The notes: generated by a model from the sequence alone, not told the origin. 64,000 nt of DNA from Paracoccus sp. MA (GCF_020990385.1 NZ_CP087598.1:664001-728000), one strand, 5' to 3'; shown: positions 15,555-31,639, numbered from the stretch's first letter. Made by a program: numbers and translations.

Positions 15555-16636
15555 TGCTCTATTGGCTCACGAACCTCTCTGACGGCGGGGATTTTTTCAA
15601 CCTTTTCCGATACATCACCTTTCGCGCCGGCGGCGCCTTCTTTACCGCGCTGGTCTTCGGCTTCTTCTTCGGCCGGCCGCTGATCGACCTTCTGCGCCGC
15701 AAGCAGAAGAAGGGCCAGCCGATCCGCGACGACGGGCCCGAGAACCATTTCTCCAAGGCCGGCACCCCCACCATGGGCGGGCTGCTGATTCTCGCCGCGC
15801 TGGTGGTGGGCACGCTGCTCTGGGCGCGGCTCGACAACGGCTATGTCTGGATCGTGCTGCTGGTCACGCTGGGCTTTGCCGCCATCGGCTTCGCCGACGA
15901 CTATGCCAAGGTCACCAAGCAGCACCATGCCGGGCTCTCGGGCAAGGTGCGGCTGCTGATCGGGCTTTGCATCGCTGCCGGCGCGGGGGCCGCCGCCGCC
16001 TGGCTGCACCCCGCGGCGCTCAGCGGCGAACTGGCGCTGCCCTTTTTCAAGGATGCGCTGATCAATCTGGGCCTGCTCTACGTGCCCTTCGCGGTGCTGG
16101 TGATCCTGGGTGCGGCCAATGCGGTGAACCTGACCGACGGGCTGGACGGGCTGGCGATCATGCCGGTGATGATCGCCGCGGCCAGCTTCGCGGTGATCGC
16201 CTATATGGTCGGCAACGCGAATTTCGCCAATTACCTCGGCGTGCATTTCGTCCCCGGCACCGGGGAACTCGCGGTCTTCGTCGCGGCGCTGATCGGCGGC
16301 GGCCTGGGCTTTCTGTGGTATAACGCCCCGCCCGCCGCGGTGTTCATGGGCGATACCGGCAGCCTGGCGCTCGGCGGCGCGCTCGGGGCCATCGCGGTGG
16401 CGACCAAGCACGAGATCGTGCTGGCCATCGTCGGCGGCCTTTTCGTGGTCGAGGCGCTGTCGGTGATCATCCAGGTGCTCTATTTCAAGCGCACCGGCAA
16501 GCGGGTCTTCCTGATGGCCCCGATCCACCACCATTTCGAGAAGAAGGGCTGGGGCGAGGCGCAGATCGTCATCCGCTTCTGGATCATCGCGCTGATCCTG
16601 GCGCTGATCGGCCTCGCCACGCTCAAGCTGCGCTGA
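15554..16636 (+). CDS. mraY: phospho-MurNAc-pentapeptide transferase
   Basis: A 360-residue polytopic inner-membrane enzyme (about ten helices) that transfers phospho-MurNAc-pentapeptide to undecaprenyl phosphate, making lipid I. The active-site acidic and histidine motifs are visible: [31 protein letters not shown] and the HHHFEKKGW loop. The ATG overlaps the murF TAA. After the stop comes a dispersed repeat copy, so the tight coupling of the cluster ends here. Confidence 0.97.
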   Translation: MLYWLTNLSDGGDFFNLFRYITFRAGGAFFTALVFGFFFGRPLIDLLRRKQKKGQPIRDDGPENHFSKAGTPTMGGLLILAALVVGTLLWARLDNGYVWIVLLVTLGFAAIGFADDYAKVTKQHHAGLSGKVRLLIGLCIAAGAGAAAAWLHPAALSGELALPFFKDALINLGLLYVPFAVLVILGAANAVNLTDGLDGLAIMPVMIAAASFAVIAYMVGNANFANYLGVHFVPGTGELAVFVAALIGGGLGFLWYNAPPAAVFMGDTGSLALGGALGAIAVATKHEIVLAIVGGLFVVEALSVIIQVLYFKRTGKRVFLMAPIHHHFEKKGWGEAQIVIRFWIIALILALIGLATLKLR

Positions 16637-16637
16637 T

Positions 16638-16691
16638 CCTTCTCTGTTGCACAAATACCCTCGGGGGGTCCGGGGGGCGAAGCGCCCCCGG
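16638..16691 (-). repeat. dispersed GTATTTGG element with one hairpin, between mraY and murD
   Basis: The plus strand reads CCTTCTCTGTTGCACAAATA from 16638, the reverse orientation of the core. It is followed by a GC hairpin (left arm 16670-16679, right arm 16683-16691, one bulged G). It interrupts an otherwise overlapping gene cluster and sits 25 bases before the murD start. It may attenuate or separate transcripts. Confidence 0.75.
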
Positions 16692-16715
16692 CCTTCCTTT
16701 ACCGAAGGCAGAACC

Positions 16716-18116
16716 ATGATCCCCGTCCAAGGCGTCGAAAACCAGACCATCGCCGTGCTCGGCCTCGGCCGCTCCGGCCGCGCCACCGCCGCCGCCCTTG
16801 CCGCCGGCGGCGCCCATGTCGTCGCCTGGGACGACGGCGCCGACACCCGAGAACAGGCCGAAGCCGAGGGGCTGCGCATCCTCGACCTGACCCGCGACGC
16901 CAGCTGGGAGGGCGTCTCGGCCCTGATCACCAGCCCCGGCATCCCGCATCTCTATCCGAAACCGCATCCCCTCATCGCCAAGGCTTACGCGCTCGGCGTG
17001 CCGGTGGACAACGACATCGGGCTGTTCTTCCGCAGCTTCGCCACCGCGGAATGGGAGCGGTTCGACACCACCCCGCGGGTCATCGCCGTCACCGGCTCGA
17101 ACGGCAAGTCCACCACCACGGCGCTGATCCACCACATCCTGAAGGAAGCCGGCCGCCCGACCCAGATCGGCGGCAATATCGGCACCGGGGTTCTGTCGCT
17201 CGACCCCGCCCATGACGGCGAGGTGGTGGTGCTGGAGCTTTCCAGCTACCAGACCGACCTTGCCCGCGCCCTGACGCCCGATGTGGCGGTGTTCACCAAT
17301 CTCTCGCCCGACCATCTCGACCGCCATGGCGGCCCCGGCGGCTATTTCGCCGCCAAGCGCCGGCTCTTCGCCGAGGGCGGCCCGGACCGGGCGGTGATCG
17401 GCGTCGATGAGATCGAGGGATGCTACCTTGCCGGCCAGCTTGCCATGGCCCCCTCGGACGACCGGGTGATCCGCATCTCCTCGGGGCAAAAGCTGGAACG
17501 CTTCGGCTGGTCGGTCTTTGCCCGCAAGGGCTTTCTTTCGGAATGCCGCAAGGGCCGCCAGGTCGCCTCGATCGACCTGCGCGACATCAAGGGCCTGCCG
17601 GGCGAGCACAACCACCAGAACGCCTGCGCCGCCTATGCCGCGACCCGCGCCGTGGGCCTTGCCCCGCGCGAGATCGAGCGCGCTTTCCACAGCTTCGAAG
17701 GCTTGCCGCATCGCAGCCAGACCGTGGCCGAGATCGGCGGCGTGGCCTGGGTCAACGACAGCAAGGCCACCAATGTCGATGCCGCCGCCAAGGCCCTGGC
17801 CGCATTCCGCAACATCCGCTGGATCGCCGGCGGTCTGGGCAAGGAGGGCGGCATCGCCGCCCTGCAACCGCATCTGGGCAATGTCACCAAGGCCTATCTG
17901 ATCGGCCATTCCGCCCGCGACTTCGCGCTCGAGATCGGCCAGACTCCCTATGAGATCGCCGAGACCATGGAGCAGGCGGTCGCCCATGCCGCCGCCGAGG
18001 CCCGGCCGGGCGAGACGGTGCTGCTTGCCCCCGCCGCCGCCAGCTTCGACCAATATCCCAACTTCGAAAAGCGCGGCGAGCATTTCATCGCCCTGGTCGA
18101 GGCGCTGCGGCGCTGA
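16716..18116 (+). CDS. murD: UDP-MurNAc-L-alanine:D-glutamate ligase
   Basis: 466 residues from ATG 16716; the open frame upstream crosses the repeat element and is not family-like. N-terminal UDP-binding segment [19 protein letters not shown] loop [42 protein letters not shown] and GLPHRSQTV are all MurD features. It adds D-glutamate to UDP-MurNAc-L-Ala in the cytoplasm. It is the last cluster gene present. ftsW, murG and murC, which commonly follow, are absent, and two repeat copies lie downstream. Confidence 0.96.
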   Translation: MIPVQGVENQTIAVLGLGRSGRATAAALAAGGAHVVAWDDGADTREQAEAEGLRILDLTRDASWEGVSALITSPGIPHLYPKPHPLIAKAYALGVPVDNDIGLFFRSFATAEWERFDTTPRVIAVTGSNGKSTTTALIHHILKEAGRPTQIGGNIGTGVLSLDPAHDGEVVVLELSSYQTDLARALTPDVAVFTNLSPDHLDRHGGPGGYFAAKRRLFAEGGPDRAVIGVDEIEGCYLAGQLAMAPSDDRVIRISSGQKLERFGWSVFARKGFLSECRKGRQVASIDLRDIKGLPGEHNHQNACAAYAATRAVGLAPREIERAFHSFEGLPHRSQTVAEIGGVAWVNDSKATNVDAAAKALAAFRNIRWIAGGLGKEGGIAALQPHLGNVTKAYLIGHSARDFALEIGQTPYEIAETMEQAVAHAAAEARPGETVLLAPAAASFDQYPNFEKRGEHFIALVEALRR

Positions 18117-18141
18117 TCTTCACCGTTTCCCAAATACTCAT
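18117..18141 (-). repeat. dispersed GTATTTGG element, short copy after murD
   Basis: ATCTTCACCGTTTCCCAAAT starting at the murD stop is a diverged reverse-orientation core, without recognisable hairpins. Confidence 0.6.
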
Positions 18142-18232
18142 GCGCTGATACTCAAGCGGCCCATGCCGCCAAGGCCCGGCCCATGCAGGAGATGGCAACG
18201 ATCCCGTTGCGTCGATCCGGCCGCGGCACCCG

Positions 18233-18256
18233 GCTTCTTCGTTCCTCAAATACCCA
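18233..18256 (-). repeat. dispersed GTATTTGG element, short copy
   Basis: CTTCTTCGTTCCTCAAATAC on plus is a second reverse-orientation remnant in the same 216-base gap, about 115 bases after the first. The stretch between them shows no gene. Confidence 0.6.
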
Positions 18257-18288
18257 TGAAACCGTGCAGCCAGGAACCGGGCTTGCAT

Positions 18289-18317
18289 GAAAAAGGCCCC
18301 GGCGGAACCGGGGCCTT
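18289..18317 (-). terminator. terminator of the FadL-type porin gene
   Basis: On minus, a 10-bp stem (AAGGCCCCGG with its complement; arms 18308-18317 and 18293-18302) is followed by TTTTTC. It lies 16 bases after the porin stop, a classic Rho-independent terminator. Confidence 0.88.
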
Positions 18318-18332
18318 CATCCTTGCGGCGGC

Positions 18333-21249
<2,917 letters not shown>

Positions 21250-21314
21250 TCCGCTTACCGAATCTTAATCGGTTTGCCCTAGAGGTCGTGAGGGAACTTC
21301 CTTCGCGGCCTTTC

Positions 21315-22115
21315 ATGCTTTTCCGGGCTTTCCTTTTTCTTCTGACGCTTGGCGCTGCGGCTTTCGGCCCCGGCGGGGGCAGGGCGCTGCCTTCGGCCGA
21401 TGTCTGCGAATGGGCCGCGCAGCAGGCGGCGCAGGAATATGGCGTGCCGATGGACATCATGGGCGCGCTGACCCTGACCGAGACGGGGCGCCGCCTGGAC
21501 GGCGTCGTGCGCCCCTGGGCCTGGAGCGCCAATGCCGAGGGCGAGGGGACCTGGTTCGACGACCCCGCCAGCGCGGTGGCCTTTGCCGAGGATCGCGTGG
21601 CCCGGGGCCGCACCAATATCGACATAGGCTGCTTCCAGCTGAACTATCGCTGGCATGGCGAGAACTTCTCCTCGGTCGCGCAGATGTTCGACCCGCTGGA
21701 GAATGCCCGCTATGCCGCGCGTTTCGTGCGCGATCTGCATGGAGAGATGGGCGATTGGCGCATTGCGGCAGGCGCGTTCCACTCTCGCACCCAGGTCCAT
21801 GCGCAGCGGTACCTGGCGCGTTTCGACACGCTGCGCCAGATGCTGCGCGACCGGGGATTCCAGGGCATGACCGGCTCGCCCGAGACCTATAACAGCTTCG
21901 CCTCGATCGAGTCCGGCCAGCGCCGGCGGGTACGGGAAAGGGTGATGCTGCTGGGGGCGCCGCTGGGCAGTCAGGTCACGGGCCGGCCCGGCTCGCTGGC
22001 GGTGCTGGCCTCGGGACGCTCGCCCCTGGGGGCTCCGGGCGGGCCGATGATCGCGGTGCGCGTCGCCTCGGGAGAAGAGGGGGCCTCGCTCTGGCGGTCC
22101 GGCCTGCCGCCCTGA
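21315..22115 (+). CDS. lytic transglycosylase SLT domain protein
   Basis: 266 residues from ATG 21315; an in-frame GTG at 21288 would add nine residues, and neither has a good ribosome-binding site. The N terminus MLFRAFLFLLTLGAAAFG is a signal peptide, so the protein is periplasmic. The SLT (goose-lysozyme-like) domain shows the catalytic glutamate in LTLTETGRR, then GCFQLNYRWHG and AAGAFHSRT. It cleaves peptidoglycan glycan strands with anhydro-bond formation. The C-terminal 80 residues are not recognised. Local enzymes of this type often serve secretion or flagellar assembly, but nothing nearby supports that. Confidence 0.8.
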   Translation: MLFRAFLFLLTLGAAAFGPGGGRALPSADVCEWAAQQAAQEYGVPMDIMGALTLTETGRRLDGVVRPWAWSANAEGEGTWFDDPASAVAFAEDRVARGRTNIDIGCFQLNYRWHGENFSSVAQMFDPLENARYAARFVRDLHGEMGDWRIAAGAFHSRTQVHAQRYLARFDTLRQMLRDRGFQGMTGSPETYNSFASIESGQRRRVRERVMLLGAPLGSQVTGRPGSLAVLASGRSPLGAPGGPMIAVRVASGEEGASLWRSGLPP

Positions 22116-22130
22116 CGGGATTGACAAAGC

Positions 22131-22146
22131 ACGGCCGGGGCCGTTT
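22131..22146 (+). terminator. small hairpin with T run before the methyltransferase gene
   Basis: ACGGCC (22131-22136) pairs with GGCCGT (22139-22144), followed by TTC. A TTGACA at 22121-22126 immediately before it could instead be a -35 box for the next gene, but no matching -10 is obvious. The call is weak either way. Confidence 0.3.
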
Positions 22147-22190
22147 CTGGGCGGGATCCGCCAACCGCCGCGCCGGGGACGCAGCCAGAC

Positions 22191-23342
22191 ATGACGCCCG
22201 CCGCCCGAGCCGCCGCGGCCATCGCCATCCTTGACGGCGTTCTTGCGGGACAGGCCGCCGAGGCGGCGCTGATCCGCTGGGCCCGGGCCAGCCGCTTTGC
22301 CGGTTCGGGGGATCGCGCGGCGGTGCGGGATCTGGTCTTCGATGCGCTGCGCCGGCGGCGTTCTCGTGCCGCCCTGGGCGGCGCGCTGTCCGGGCGCGGG
22401 CTGCTTCTCGGGCTGTGCCGCGAAGAAGGCGCCGATCCCGCAACGCTGTTCACCGGCGAAGGGCACGGGCCGCCGGCTCTTTCCGCGGCCGAGCTGGCGG
22501 CGGGCCGCGCGCCGACGCCGGCAGAGGCGCTGGACCTGCCGGACTGGCTTTTGCCGCTGTGGCACGAGGCGCTGGGCGCCGCTGCCGAGCCGGTGGCATT
22601 GGCGATGCGCGACCGCGCGCCGGTCTGGCTGCGGGTCAACCTGCGCCGCGCCGATCCGGCGCGCGCCGCCGCCGCGCTGGCCGAGGAGGGGATCGCGACC
22701 GTGGCGCATGCCGAATTGCCCACGGCGCTGCGCGTCTCCGAAGGCGCGCGGCGGCTGTCCGGCTGCCGCGCCTATCGCGAGGGTCTGGTCGAGCTGCAGG
22801 ACCTTTCGCCCCAGCTGGCCTGCGCGCTTTTGCCGGCGCAGGGCAGTCTGCTGGACTTTTGCGCGGGGGGCGGCGGCAAGGCGCTGGCCATGGCGGCGCG
22901 GGGAGCGGGGCCGATCACCGCGCATGACATCGATGCCGGGCGCATGGCCGATCTGCCGGCCCGGGCCGAAAGAGCCGGGGTGCGCATCCGCCTGGCCGCG
23001 CCGGGCAAGGTCGCGGGCCGGTTCGATACCGTCCTGGCCGATGTGCCCTGTTCGGGCAGCGGAACCTGGCGGCGCAGCCCCGAGGCGAAATGGCGGCTGA
23101 CCCCCGAAGCGCTGCGGCGGCTGTTGTCGGTGCAGGGCGGGATCCTGGATCAGGCGGCCGGATTCGTCGCGCCGGGCGGGTATCTCGCCTATATGACCTG
23201 TTCGGTGCTTTCTGCGGAAAACCAAGGGCAAGCACACGCATTCCTTGCCCGCAATCCGGGATTCGAACCGGTCGCCGAGCGCCGGTTCACGCCGCTGGAG
23301 GCTTCGGACGGCTTCTACCTCGCCTTGATGCGTCGGCGTTAA
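22191..23342 (+). CDS. RsmB/NOP family RNA (cytosine-5)-methyltransferase
   Basis: 383 residues. An N-terminal NusB-like helical region is followed by a SAM-dependent m5C methyltransferase domain. LLDFCAGGGGKALAMA binds SAM, ADVPCSGSGTWRRSPE is motif IV, and MTCSVLSAEN is motif VI, supplying the two cysteines used by RsmB/RsmF enzymes. The target is probably 16S rRNA, but the site cannot be assigned. It starts at ATG 22191, 75 bases after the transglycosylase. Confidence 0.9.
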   Translation: MTPAARAAAAIAILDGVLAGQAAEAALIRWARASRFAGSGDRAAVRDLVFDALRRRRSRAALGGALSGRGLLLGLCREEGADPATLFTGEGHGPPALSAAELAAGRAPTPAEALDLPDWLLPLWHEALGAAAEPVALAMRDRAPVWLRVNLRRADPARAAAALAEEGIATVAHAELPTALRVSEGARRLSGCRAYREGLVELQDLSPQLACALLPAQGSLLDFCAGGGGKALAMAARGAGPITAHDIDAGRMADLPARAERAGVRIRLAAPGKVAGRFDTVLADVPCSGSGTWRRSPEAKWRLTPEALRRLLSVQGGILDQAAGFVAPGGYLAYMTCSVLSAENQGQAHAFLARNPGFEPVAERRFTPLEASDGFYLALMRRR

Positions 23343-23400
23343 CCTCCGGTTAACCCGCATGCGCTACGCAGAGAGGAAAAGATTGGTTGCGAGGGGACTG

Positions 23401-25445
23401 ATGATTTCGGAACGGGCGGACATCCTGCGCTCTGCGCAAATCCTGGTGCCGTTTCTGACGCTTCCCGCGCTGATCGGCGCGTTGTGGCTGGCGCTGCGCC
23501 CGCAGGACGCGCAGGGCGGCGTCACTCTTTTGACCGTCGGTGCGGCGGTGACGGCCTGGTATCTTCTGGGCGGCGCCATTTCGGCCCGTCACCTGTGGCG
23601 GGGGCTGGCGACGCGGCGCGACCTGTCCCGGCTGCTGCCCTCTGTCCTGGACCATGATCTGCCGGCCTTTGCGGTCGGGCCGGACGGGCTGATCCTGGCG
23701 CAGAATCAGATGGCGCTGGACCGGATCGGCGATCTGGTCGGCCGACCTGTTCATGATGCGCTCAGCCGCCGCCATGCCGATCCGGCCGCGTTCTGGCAGG
23801 ACCTGGGGATCGGCCTTTCCCGCAGCGGCAGGGTCCGCGCCGATCTGGGCGAGGCGGGCGATTATATGGTGACCCGCCAGGCGGGCTCGACCGTCCAGCT
23901 GTGGCGGGCCGCCGCCCCCGAGCTGCCGGCACTGCCCGCGCCGGCGCCGCCGCGCAGCGACATCGACGATTTCGATCTGCTTCCGGTCTCGTTGCTGATC
24001 CTCGACCCCGCGGCGAATATCCTCCGCGCCAATGCGGCCGCCTGCGACCTGCTGGGGGGGGGGCGGTCGGGGGACAGAACCTGGCCGCACTGCTCGACGG
24101 GCTCGGACGCGAGATGGGCGATTGGGTGGCGGATGTCGGCGCGGGACGGACGATCGGCGGATCAGAGGTGCTGCATGTTCGGGCCGAGGGCCCCGACCGG
24201 TTCGTTCAGGTCTCGCTGACGCGCGGCAAGGGGGATCACGTCACCGCGGTGCTGTCCGATGCCAGCGCGCTGAAGACGCTCGAGGCGCAGTTCGTGCAAA
24301 GCCAGAAGATGCAGGCGATCGGCCAGCTTGCCGGCGGCATCGCGCATGACTTCAACAACCTGCTGACCGCGATCACCGGGCATTGCGACCTGCTGATGCT
24401 GCGCCATGACAAGGCCGATCCGGATTACGCCGATCTGGACCAGATCAGCCAGAACGCCAACCGGGCGGCGGCGCTGGTGCGGCAATTGCTGGCGTTTTCC
24501 CGCAAGCAGACGCTCAAGCCGCAGATCATGGACCTGCGCGACACGCTTTCGGACCTGACGCATCTGCTGAACCGGCTGGTGGGCGAGCGCATCGTGCTGA
24601 CCTTCGATCACGATCCTTCGCTGCGGATGATCCGCGCCGACCGGCGCCAGCTGGAACAGGTGATCATGAACCTGGTGGTGAACGCCCGCGACGCCATGCC
24701 CGAGGGCGGCGACATCACCATCTGCACCGACAATGTCCGGCTGGAGAGCCGCGCCGCCTGCGGGCGCGCCACCTTGCCGGCCGGGGATTATGTCCGGGTC
24801 CAGGTCCGCGACCAGGGCTGCGGCATTGCCGCCGATGATCTGGCCAAGATCTTCGAGCCCTTCTTCACCACCAAGCGCACCGGCGAAGGCACCGGACTGG
24901 GACTCTCGACCGCTTACGGCATCGTCAAGCAGACCGGCGGCTATATCTTCTGCGACAGCGCGCCGGGCGAGGGCAGCTGCTTTTCTCTGTTCTTCCCGGC
25001 GCATGACCGCCGCGATGCCGAAGAGGTGCAGCAGCAGTCCCCGACGGCTGCGATGCGCGCGCGTCGCGAGGTCGAGGCGACCGTGCTGCTGGTCGAGGAC
25101 GAGGCCCCGGTGCGCGCCTTTGCCAGCCGCGCCTTGAAATTGCAGGGGTTCAACGTGCTCGAGGCGGCCTGCGCCGAGGATGCGCTGTCGCTGCTGGCCG
25201 ATCAGCGCCTGGAGGTGGATGTCTTCGTCACCGATGTGGTGATGCCGGGCATGGACGGCCCGGCCTGGGTGCGCACCGCGCTGCGCGACCGGCCTGACAC
25301 CAAGGTGATCTTCATGTCGGGCTATGCCGAGGACATCTTCTCGGAGGGCCGTCCGCCGGTGCCGGATGCCGCCTTCCTGGCCAAGCCCTTCTCGCTTTCG
25401 GACCTGACCGCGCTGGTGAGCCGGCAACTGGGCGGCAATCGCTAG
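23401..25445 (+). pseudogene. cckA: CckA-type hybrid sensor histidine kinase, frameshifted at a G10 run
   Basis: Two overlapping frames together encode one kinase. Frame one (from ATG 23401, behind GAGGGG; ATG 23359 also possible) gives two membrane helices (residues about 9-30 and 40-62) and PAS-like sensor sequence, reaching LLGGG at 24054-24063. Frame two resumes with AVGGQNLAALL and carries the HisKA box [14 protein letters not shown], the ATPase N, G1 and G2 boxes (NLVVNARDAM, GTGLGLSTAYG) and a receiver domain (LLVEDE, VTDVVMPGMDG, AKPF). Adding one G or removing two restores about 681 residues. CckA phosphorylates CtrA through ChpT in alphaproteobacteria. The break is a true mutation, a reversible slippage switch or a sequencing error. 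Confidence 0.85.
24054..24063 (+). repeat. homopolymeric G10 tract inside cckA
   Basis: Ten consecutive G residues lie exactly where the reading frame of the kinase breaks, in the linker between sensor and kinase parts. Runs this long are prone to slipped-strand mispairing and to sequencing or assembly errors. Confidence 0.9.
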
Positions 25446-25463
25446 GTCGCCGCCGGGCCGGGA

Positions 25464-26048
25464 TCAAAGCGAATCGTAAAGCGCGAAATCCGCCGCCATC
25501 ACCTTGCGCAGCCCCGCCTCCTGTTCGGGGTTCAGGCTGACGTCGACCGTCGGCGGCACGTTCACCCGCGGCAGGCTGATCGCGCAATCCAGCCGGTCCT
25601 CGAGGAAATGGGTAAAGGTTTCCATGTCCTCGTAACGGAAGATGCGATCGACACGATCGGCTTCCGTGGTCAGGAAGGCTGCCTGGCTGCCCACCCGCGC
25701 CACCTCCGGCCCGTCGGGATCGGCATAGGCGCTGGCGAAATCCGCGAAGCTGACGCCGATCATGGGGTGATCGGGATCTTCGTCATCGTCGCGCAGGCGA
25801 AAGCGATACCAGCTGCGCAGCCAGCCGATCGGCTCGCGCATCAGGGCGATGGTGGTGAATTTCTCGCCGGTGGCCGAATGCAGCCAGGGCTCTATATGGC
25901 GCCGATAGGTCTGCAGGTCGGCATGTTTCAGCGCGGCCGGGCGCTGGACGGCGACATTGGCCAGGGCCTCAAGCGCGGATTCCACCGCGGTGGACCCGGC
26001 CTTGGGTGTCGCGAGGAAGACCAGCCGCCTTTCCCAGAAGATCAGCAT
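25464..26048 (-). CDS. sulfotransferase-like (P-loop) protein
   Basis: 194 residues. LVFLATPKAGSTAVESAL near the N terminus matches the 5'-phosphosulfate loop of PAPS-dependent sulfotransferases (TPKxGST). LMREPIGWLRSWYRF resembles the 3'-phosphate-binding region. Homologues in Rhodobacterales have been labelled 'gamma-glutamyl kinase' (from memory), which the motifs do not support. The substrate is unknown. The ATG at 26048 lies inside a copy of the dispersed intergenic element, which therefore supplies its start context. It converges on the cckA-type gene, 18 bases from its stop. Confidence 0.7.
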   Translation of the reverse strand: MLIFWERRLVFLATPKAGSTAVESALEALANVAVQRPAALKHADLQTYRRHIEPWLHSATGEKFTTIALMREPIGWLRSWYRFRLRDDDEDPDHPMIGVSFADFASAYADPDGPEVARVGSQAAFLTTEADRVDRIFRYEDMETFTHFLEDRLDCAISLPRVNVPPTVDVSLNPEQEAGLRKVMAADFALYDSL

Positions 26049-26062
26049 TTTCCAAATACTTT
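26046..26062 (-). repeat. dispersed GTATTTGG element, partial copy containing a start codon
   Basis: On minus the sequence AAAGTATTTGGAAAATG matches the element core up to GGAAAA and then runs into the ATG of the sulfotransferase-like gene. Only the core half is present. Confidence 0.65.
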
Positions 26063-26185
26063 CAGCCGTTGCGGCATGTGCGCCGGGATAGCCATCCGCC
26101 CTGCGGCTGTAAACCGTTTCTTAATCCTTTCGCGGCAGTCTGGGGCAGGAGGTCGCGATGCGGTCTCTGATTCGCCAACCAGGAC

Positions 26186-26214
26186 TTGCATTTCGGCGCA
26201 ATAGGGCGCAGATA
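26186..26214 (+). promoter_or_regulatory. recA promoter
   Basis: TTGCAT (26186-26191) and CAGATA (26209-26214) are separated by 17 bases, a reasonable sigma-70-type promoter. They lie directly in front of the SOS box and about 80 bases before the recA start. Confidence 0.6.
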
Positions 26215-26215
26215 A

Positions 26216-26230
26216 GAACAACCCGTGAAC
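26216..26230 (+). promoter_or_regulatory. LexA SOS box of recA (GAAC-N7-GAAC)
   Basis: GAACAACCCGTGAAC fits the alphaproteobacterial SOS box GTTC-N7-GTTC read in its complementary form. It begins 1 base after the proposed -10, so bound LexA would block recA transcription until DNA damage. Confidence 0.85.
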
Positions 26231-26292
26231 AAAATGGCGGGCGGGCGCTGATTGCCCCGGATGGCGGGGTGTGAAATAAGCATGAGGACCGC

Positions 26293-27363
<1,071 letters not shown>

Positions 27364-27450
27364 TCCCGGATCGACCCGGCGGGCATCGGTGGCTTCCGAC
27401 AGGACTTGCATGCGGTGCGCAGGGAAGTTCCCGTGCATTTCCATCGCCAA

Positions 27451-27531
27451 GGGGGCTTTGCCCCCACGCCTCACGCGCCCCTCGACGGGGCGCATGAGGC
27501 GCTCCCCCAGGATATTTGCCCAAGAGAGATG
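27451..27531 (+). repeat. dispersed element, full form with two hairpins, between recA and alaS
   Basis: Hairpin A is GGGGGC-TTT-GCCCCC (27451-27465). Hairpin B has 15-bp arms at 27467-27481 and 27487-27501 (one C/T mismatch) with loop TCGAC. CTCCCCCAGGATATTTG and then AGAGAGATG follow, a diverged core. The copy at 58042 has the same architecture with different arm sequences. It lies about 110 bases upstream of alaS. Confidence 0.82.
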
Positions 27532-27642
27532 CCGGGAGGCCGCCCGGCCATGCGGGATTGCTGGACAGCCGCCATGGCTGGGGCTAGACCGGGCGGCAAA
27601 CCGGTTCTGGCCGGAAAAACCGCTTTGCGATGAAGGCCCGAT

Positions 27643-30296
<2,654 letters not shown>

Positions 30297-30300
<4 letters not shown>

Positions 30301-30587
30301 CCGCCTTGTGGATCGCCCATGTGACCGTGACCGACTCCGATGCCTATGGCGAATATGCCCGGCTGGCGGGGCCGGCGATCGCCGCGCATGGCGGGGTGTT
30401 CCTGGCCCGCGGTTCGCGCTACGTGCAGCTTGAAGGCAAGGAGCGCGCCCGCAATGTCGTGGCGCGCTTCCCCAGCGTCGAGGATGCGGTGGCCTGCTAC
30501 CGCTCGGCCGAGTATCAGGCGGCGCTGGACCATGCCCGGGATGCGGCCGAACGCGACCTTGTGATCGTGGAAGAAAACCCCGCCTGA
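30297..30587 (+). CDS. DUF1330 family protein
   Basis: A 96-residue single-domain protein of the DUF1330 (dimeric ferredoxin-like alpha/beta-barrel) family. [19 protein letters not shown], the GGxFLARG segment, [20 protein letters not shown] and [20 protein letters not shown] are conserved features. Function is unestablished for the family. It overlaps alaS by 4 bases, so the two are translationally coupled, though no functional link is known. Confidence 0.88.
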
Positions 30588-30654
30588 GACTTTTTGGTGA
30601 TTCGTCAGGCTTTTCGTGCTAGCCCTAGGAAAAAGCGCGGAAAGGGGCAGGATA

Positions 30655-31449
30655 ATGTGCCGCTGGGCAGCCTATGTCGGCAGTCCGATCTATCTTGAGG
30701 ATGTCATCTGCCGGCCCGGCCATTCGCTGGTCCGGCAAAGCCACGGGGCGACCCGCTGTCACACCCCGGTCAATGCCGACGGCTTCGGCATCGCCTGGTA
30801 TGGCGAGCGCGAGGAGCCGGGCCTTTACCGCGACATCATGCCGGCCTGGTCGGACAGCAACCTGCGCAGCCTGACCGCCACGGTGAAATCGCACCTGTTC
30901 CTGGCGCATGTGCGGGCCTCGACCGGCACGGCGACCAGCCGCAACAATTGCCATCCTTTCGTCGTCGGCAAATGGTGCTTCATGCATAACGGCCAGTTCG
31001 GCGGCTACGACGGCTATCGCCGCCATGCCGAGGTGCTGATCCCCGACGAGCTCTATCCGCATCGCAAGGGCGCCACCGACAGCGAGGCGCTGTTCCTGAT
31101 GGCCCTGGGCGAGGGGCTGGAGGACGACCCCGCCGGCGCCATGGCCCGCGCCACCGCGAAATTCGAGGCACTGGCCCGGCAAAAGGGCGCGGCGCCGCAT
31201 GTGCGGCTGACGGCGGCCTTCTCGGATGGGACCAGACTCTATGCCCTGCGCTATGCCAGCGACGAGCATGCGCCGACCTTGTTCCACCGCTGGTCCGACA
31301 CGCGCGGCGGCCGCGCGGTGGTCTCGGAACCGCTGGAGAGCGACGAAACCGGCTGGCTGGAGGTGCCGGCGCAAAGCTTCTGCATCTTCGACGGCGCCGA
31401 GGTGACGATCACGCCTTTCCGGCCGGGGCCGCTGCGCGCCGTCGCCTGA
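30655..31449 (+). CDS. class II glutamine amidotransferase (YafJ/EgtC-like)
   Basis: 264 residues from ATG 30655, chosen because the enzyme must begin MC: Cys2 is the N-terminal nucleophile after removal of Met. CRWAAYVG, NADGFGIAWYG, FLAHVRAST and MHNGQFGG are the Ntn-hydrolase glutaminase motifs. It resembles E. coli YafJ. EgtC-type enzymes hydrolyse gamma-glutamyl compounds in ergothioneine synthesis, but no egt genes are nearby. It is probably a stand-alone gamma-glutamyl hydrolase. Confidence 0.85.
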   Translation: MCRWAAYVGSPIYLEDVICRPGHSLVRQSHGATRCHTPVNADGFGIAWYGEREEPGLYRDIMPAWSDSNLRSLTATVKSHLFLAHVRASTGTATSRNNCHPFVVGKWCFMHNGQFGGYDGYRRHAEVLIPDELYPHRKGATDSEALFLMALGEGLEDDPAGAMARATAKFEALARQKGAAPHVRLTAAFSDGTRLYALRYASDEHAPTLFHRWSDTRGGRAVVSEPLESDETGWLEVPAQSFCIFDGAEVTITPFRPGPLRAVA

Positions 31450-31592
31450 GCCACGAAACCCCTCCCGAAAGTCGGCGCCATCCGCCTTGCGGCGGCCCGG
31501 AACCCGGCGGCTGCTTGCCCCGGCCGGAAAGGCGTCGCAGCCGGTCGGCTGTGCCACGCCGGACCTCCTCCGGAGGCGGCCGGTAACCCGCG

Positions 31593-31639
31593 GCGATGGG
31601 AATGGGGCGATGGGAATGGGGCGATGGGAATGGGGCGAT
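31593..31639 (+). repeat. 14-bp tandem repeat, three units plus a partial
   Basis: The unit GCGATGGGAATGGG is repeated perfectly at 31593-31606, 31607-31620 and 31621-31634, followed by GCGAT of a fourth. It is a small minisatellite with possible copy-number variation between strains. Confidence 0.95.

Noticed and set aside
27399..27421. ACAGGACTTGCAT near the end of recA resembling the recA promoter, suggesting a duplicated SOS promoter for alaS
   Set aside because: The similarity is about 13 bases, no GTTC/GAAC-N7 box follows, and alaS starts more than 200 bases away.
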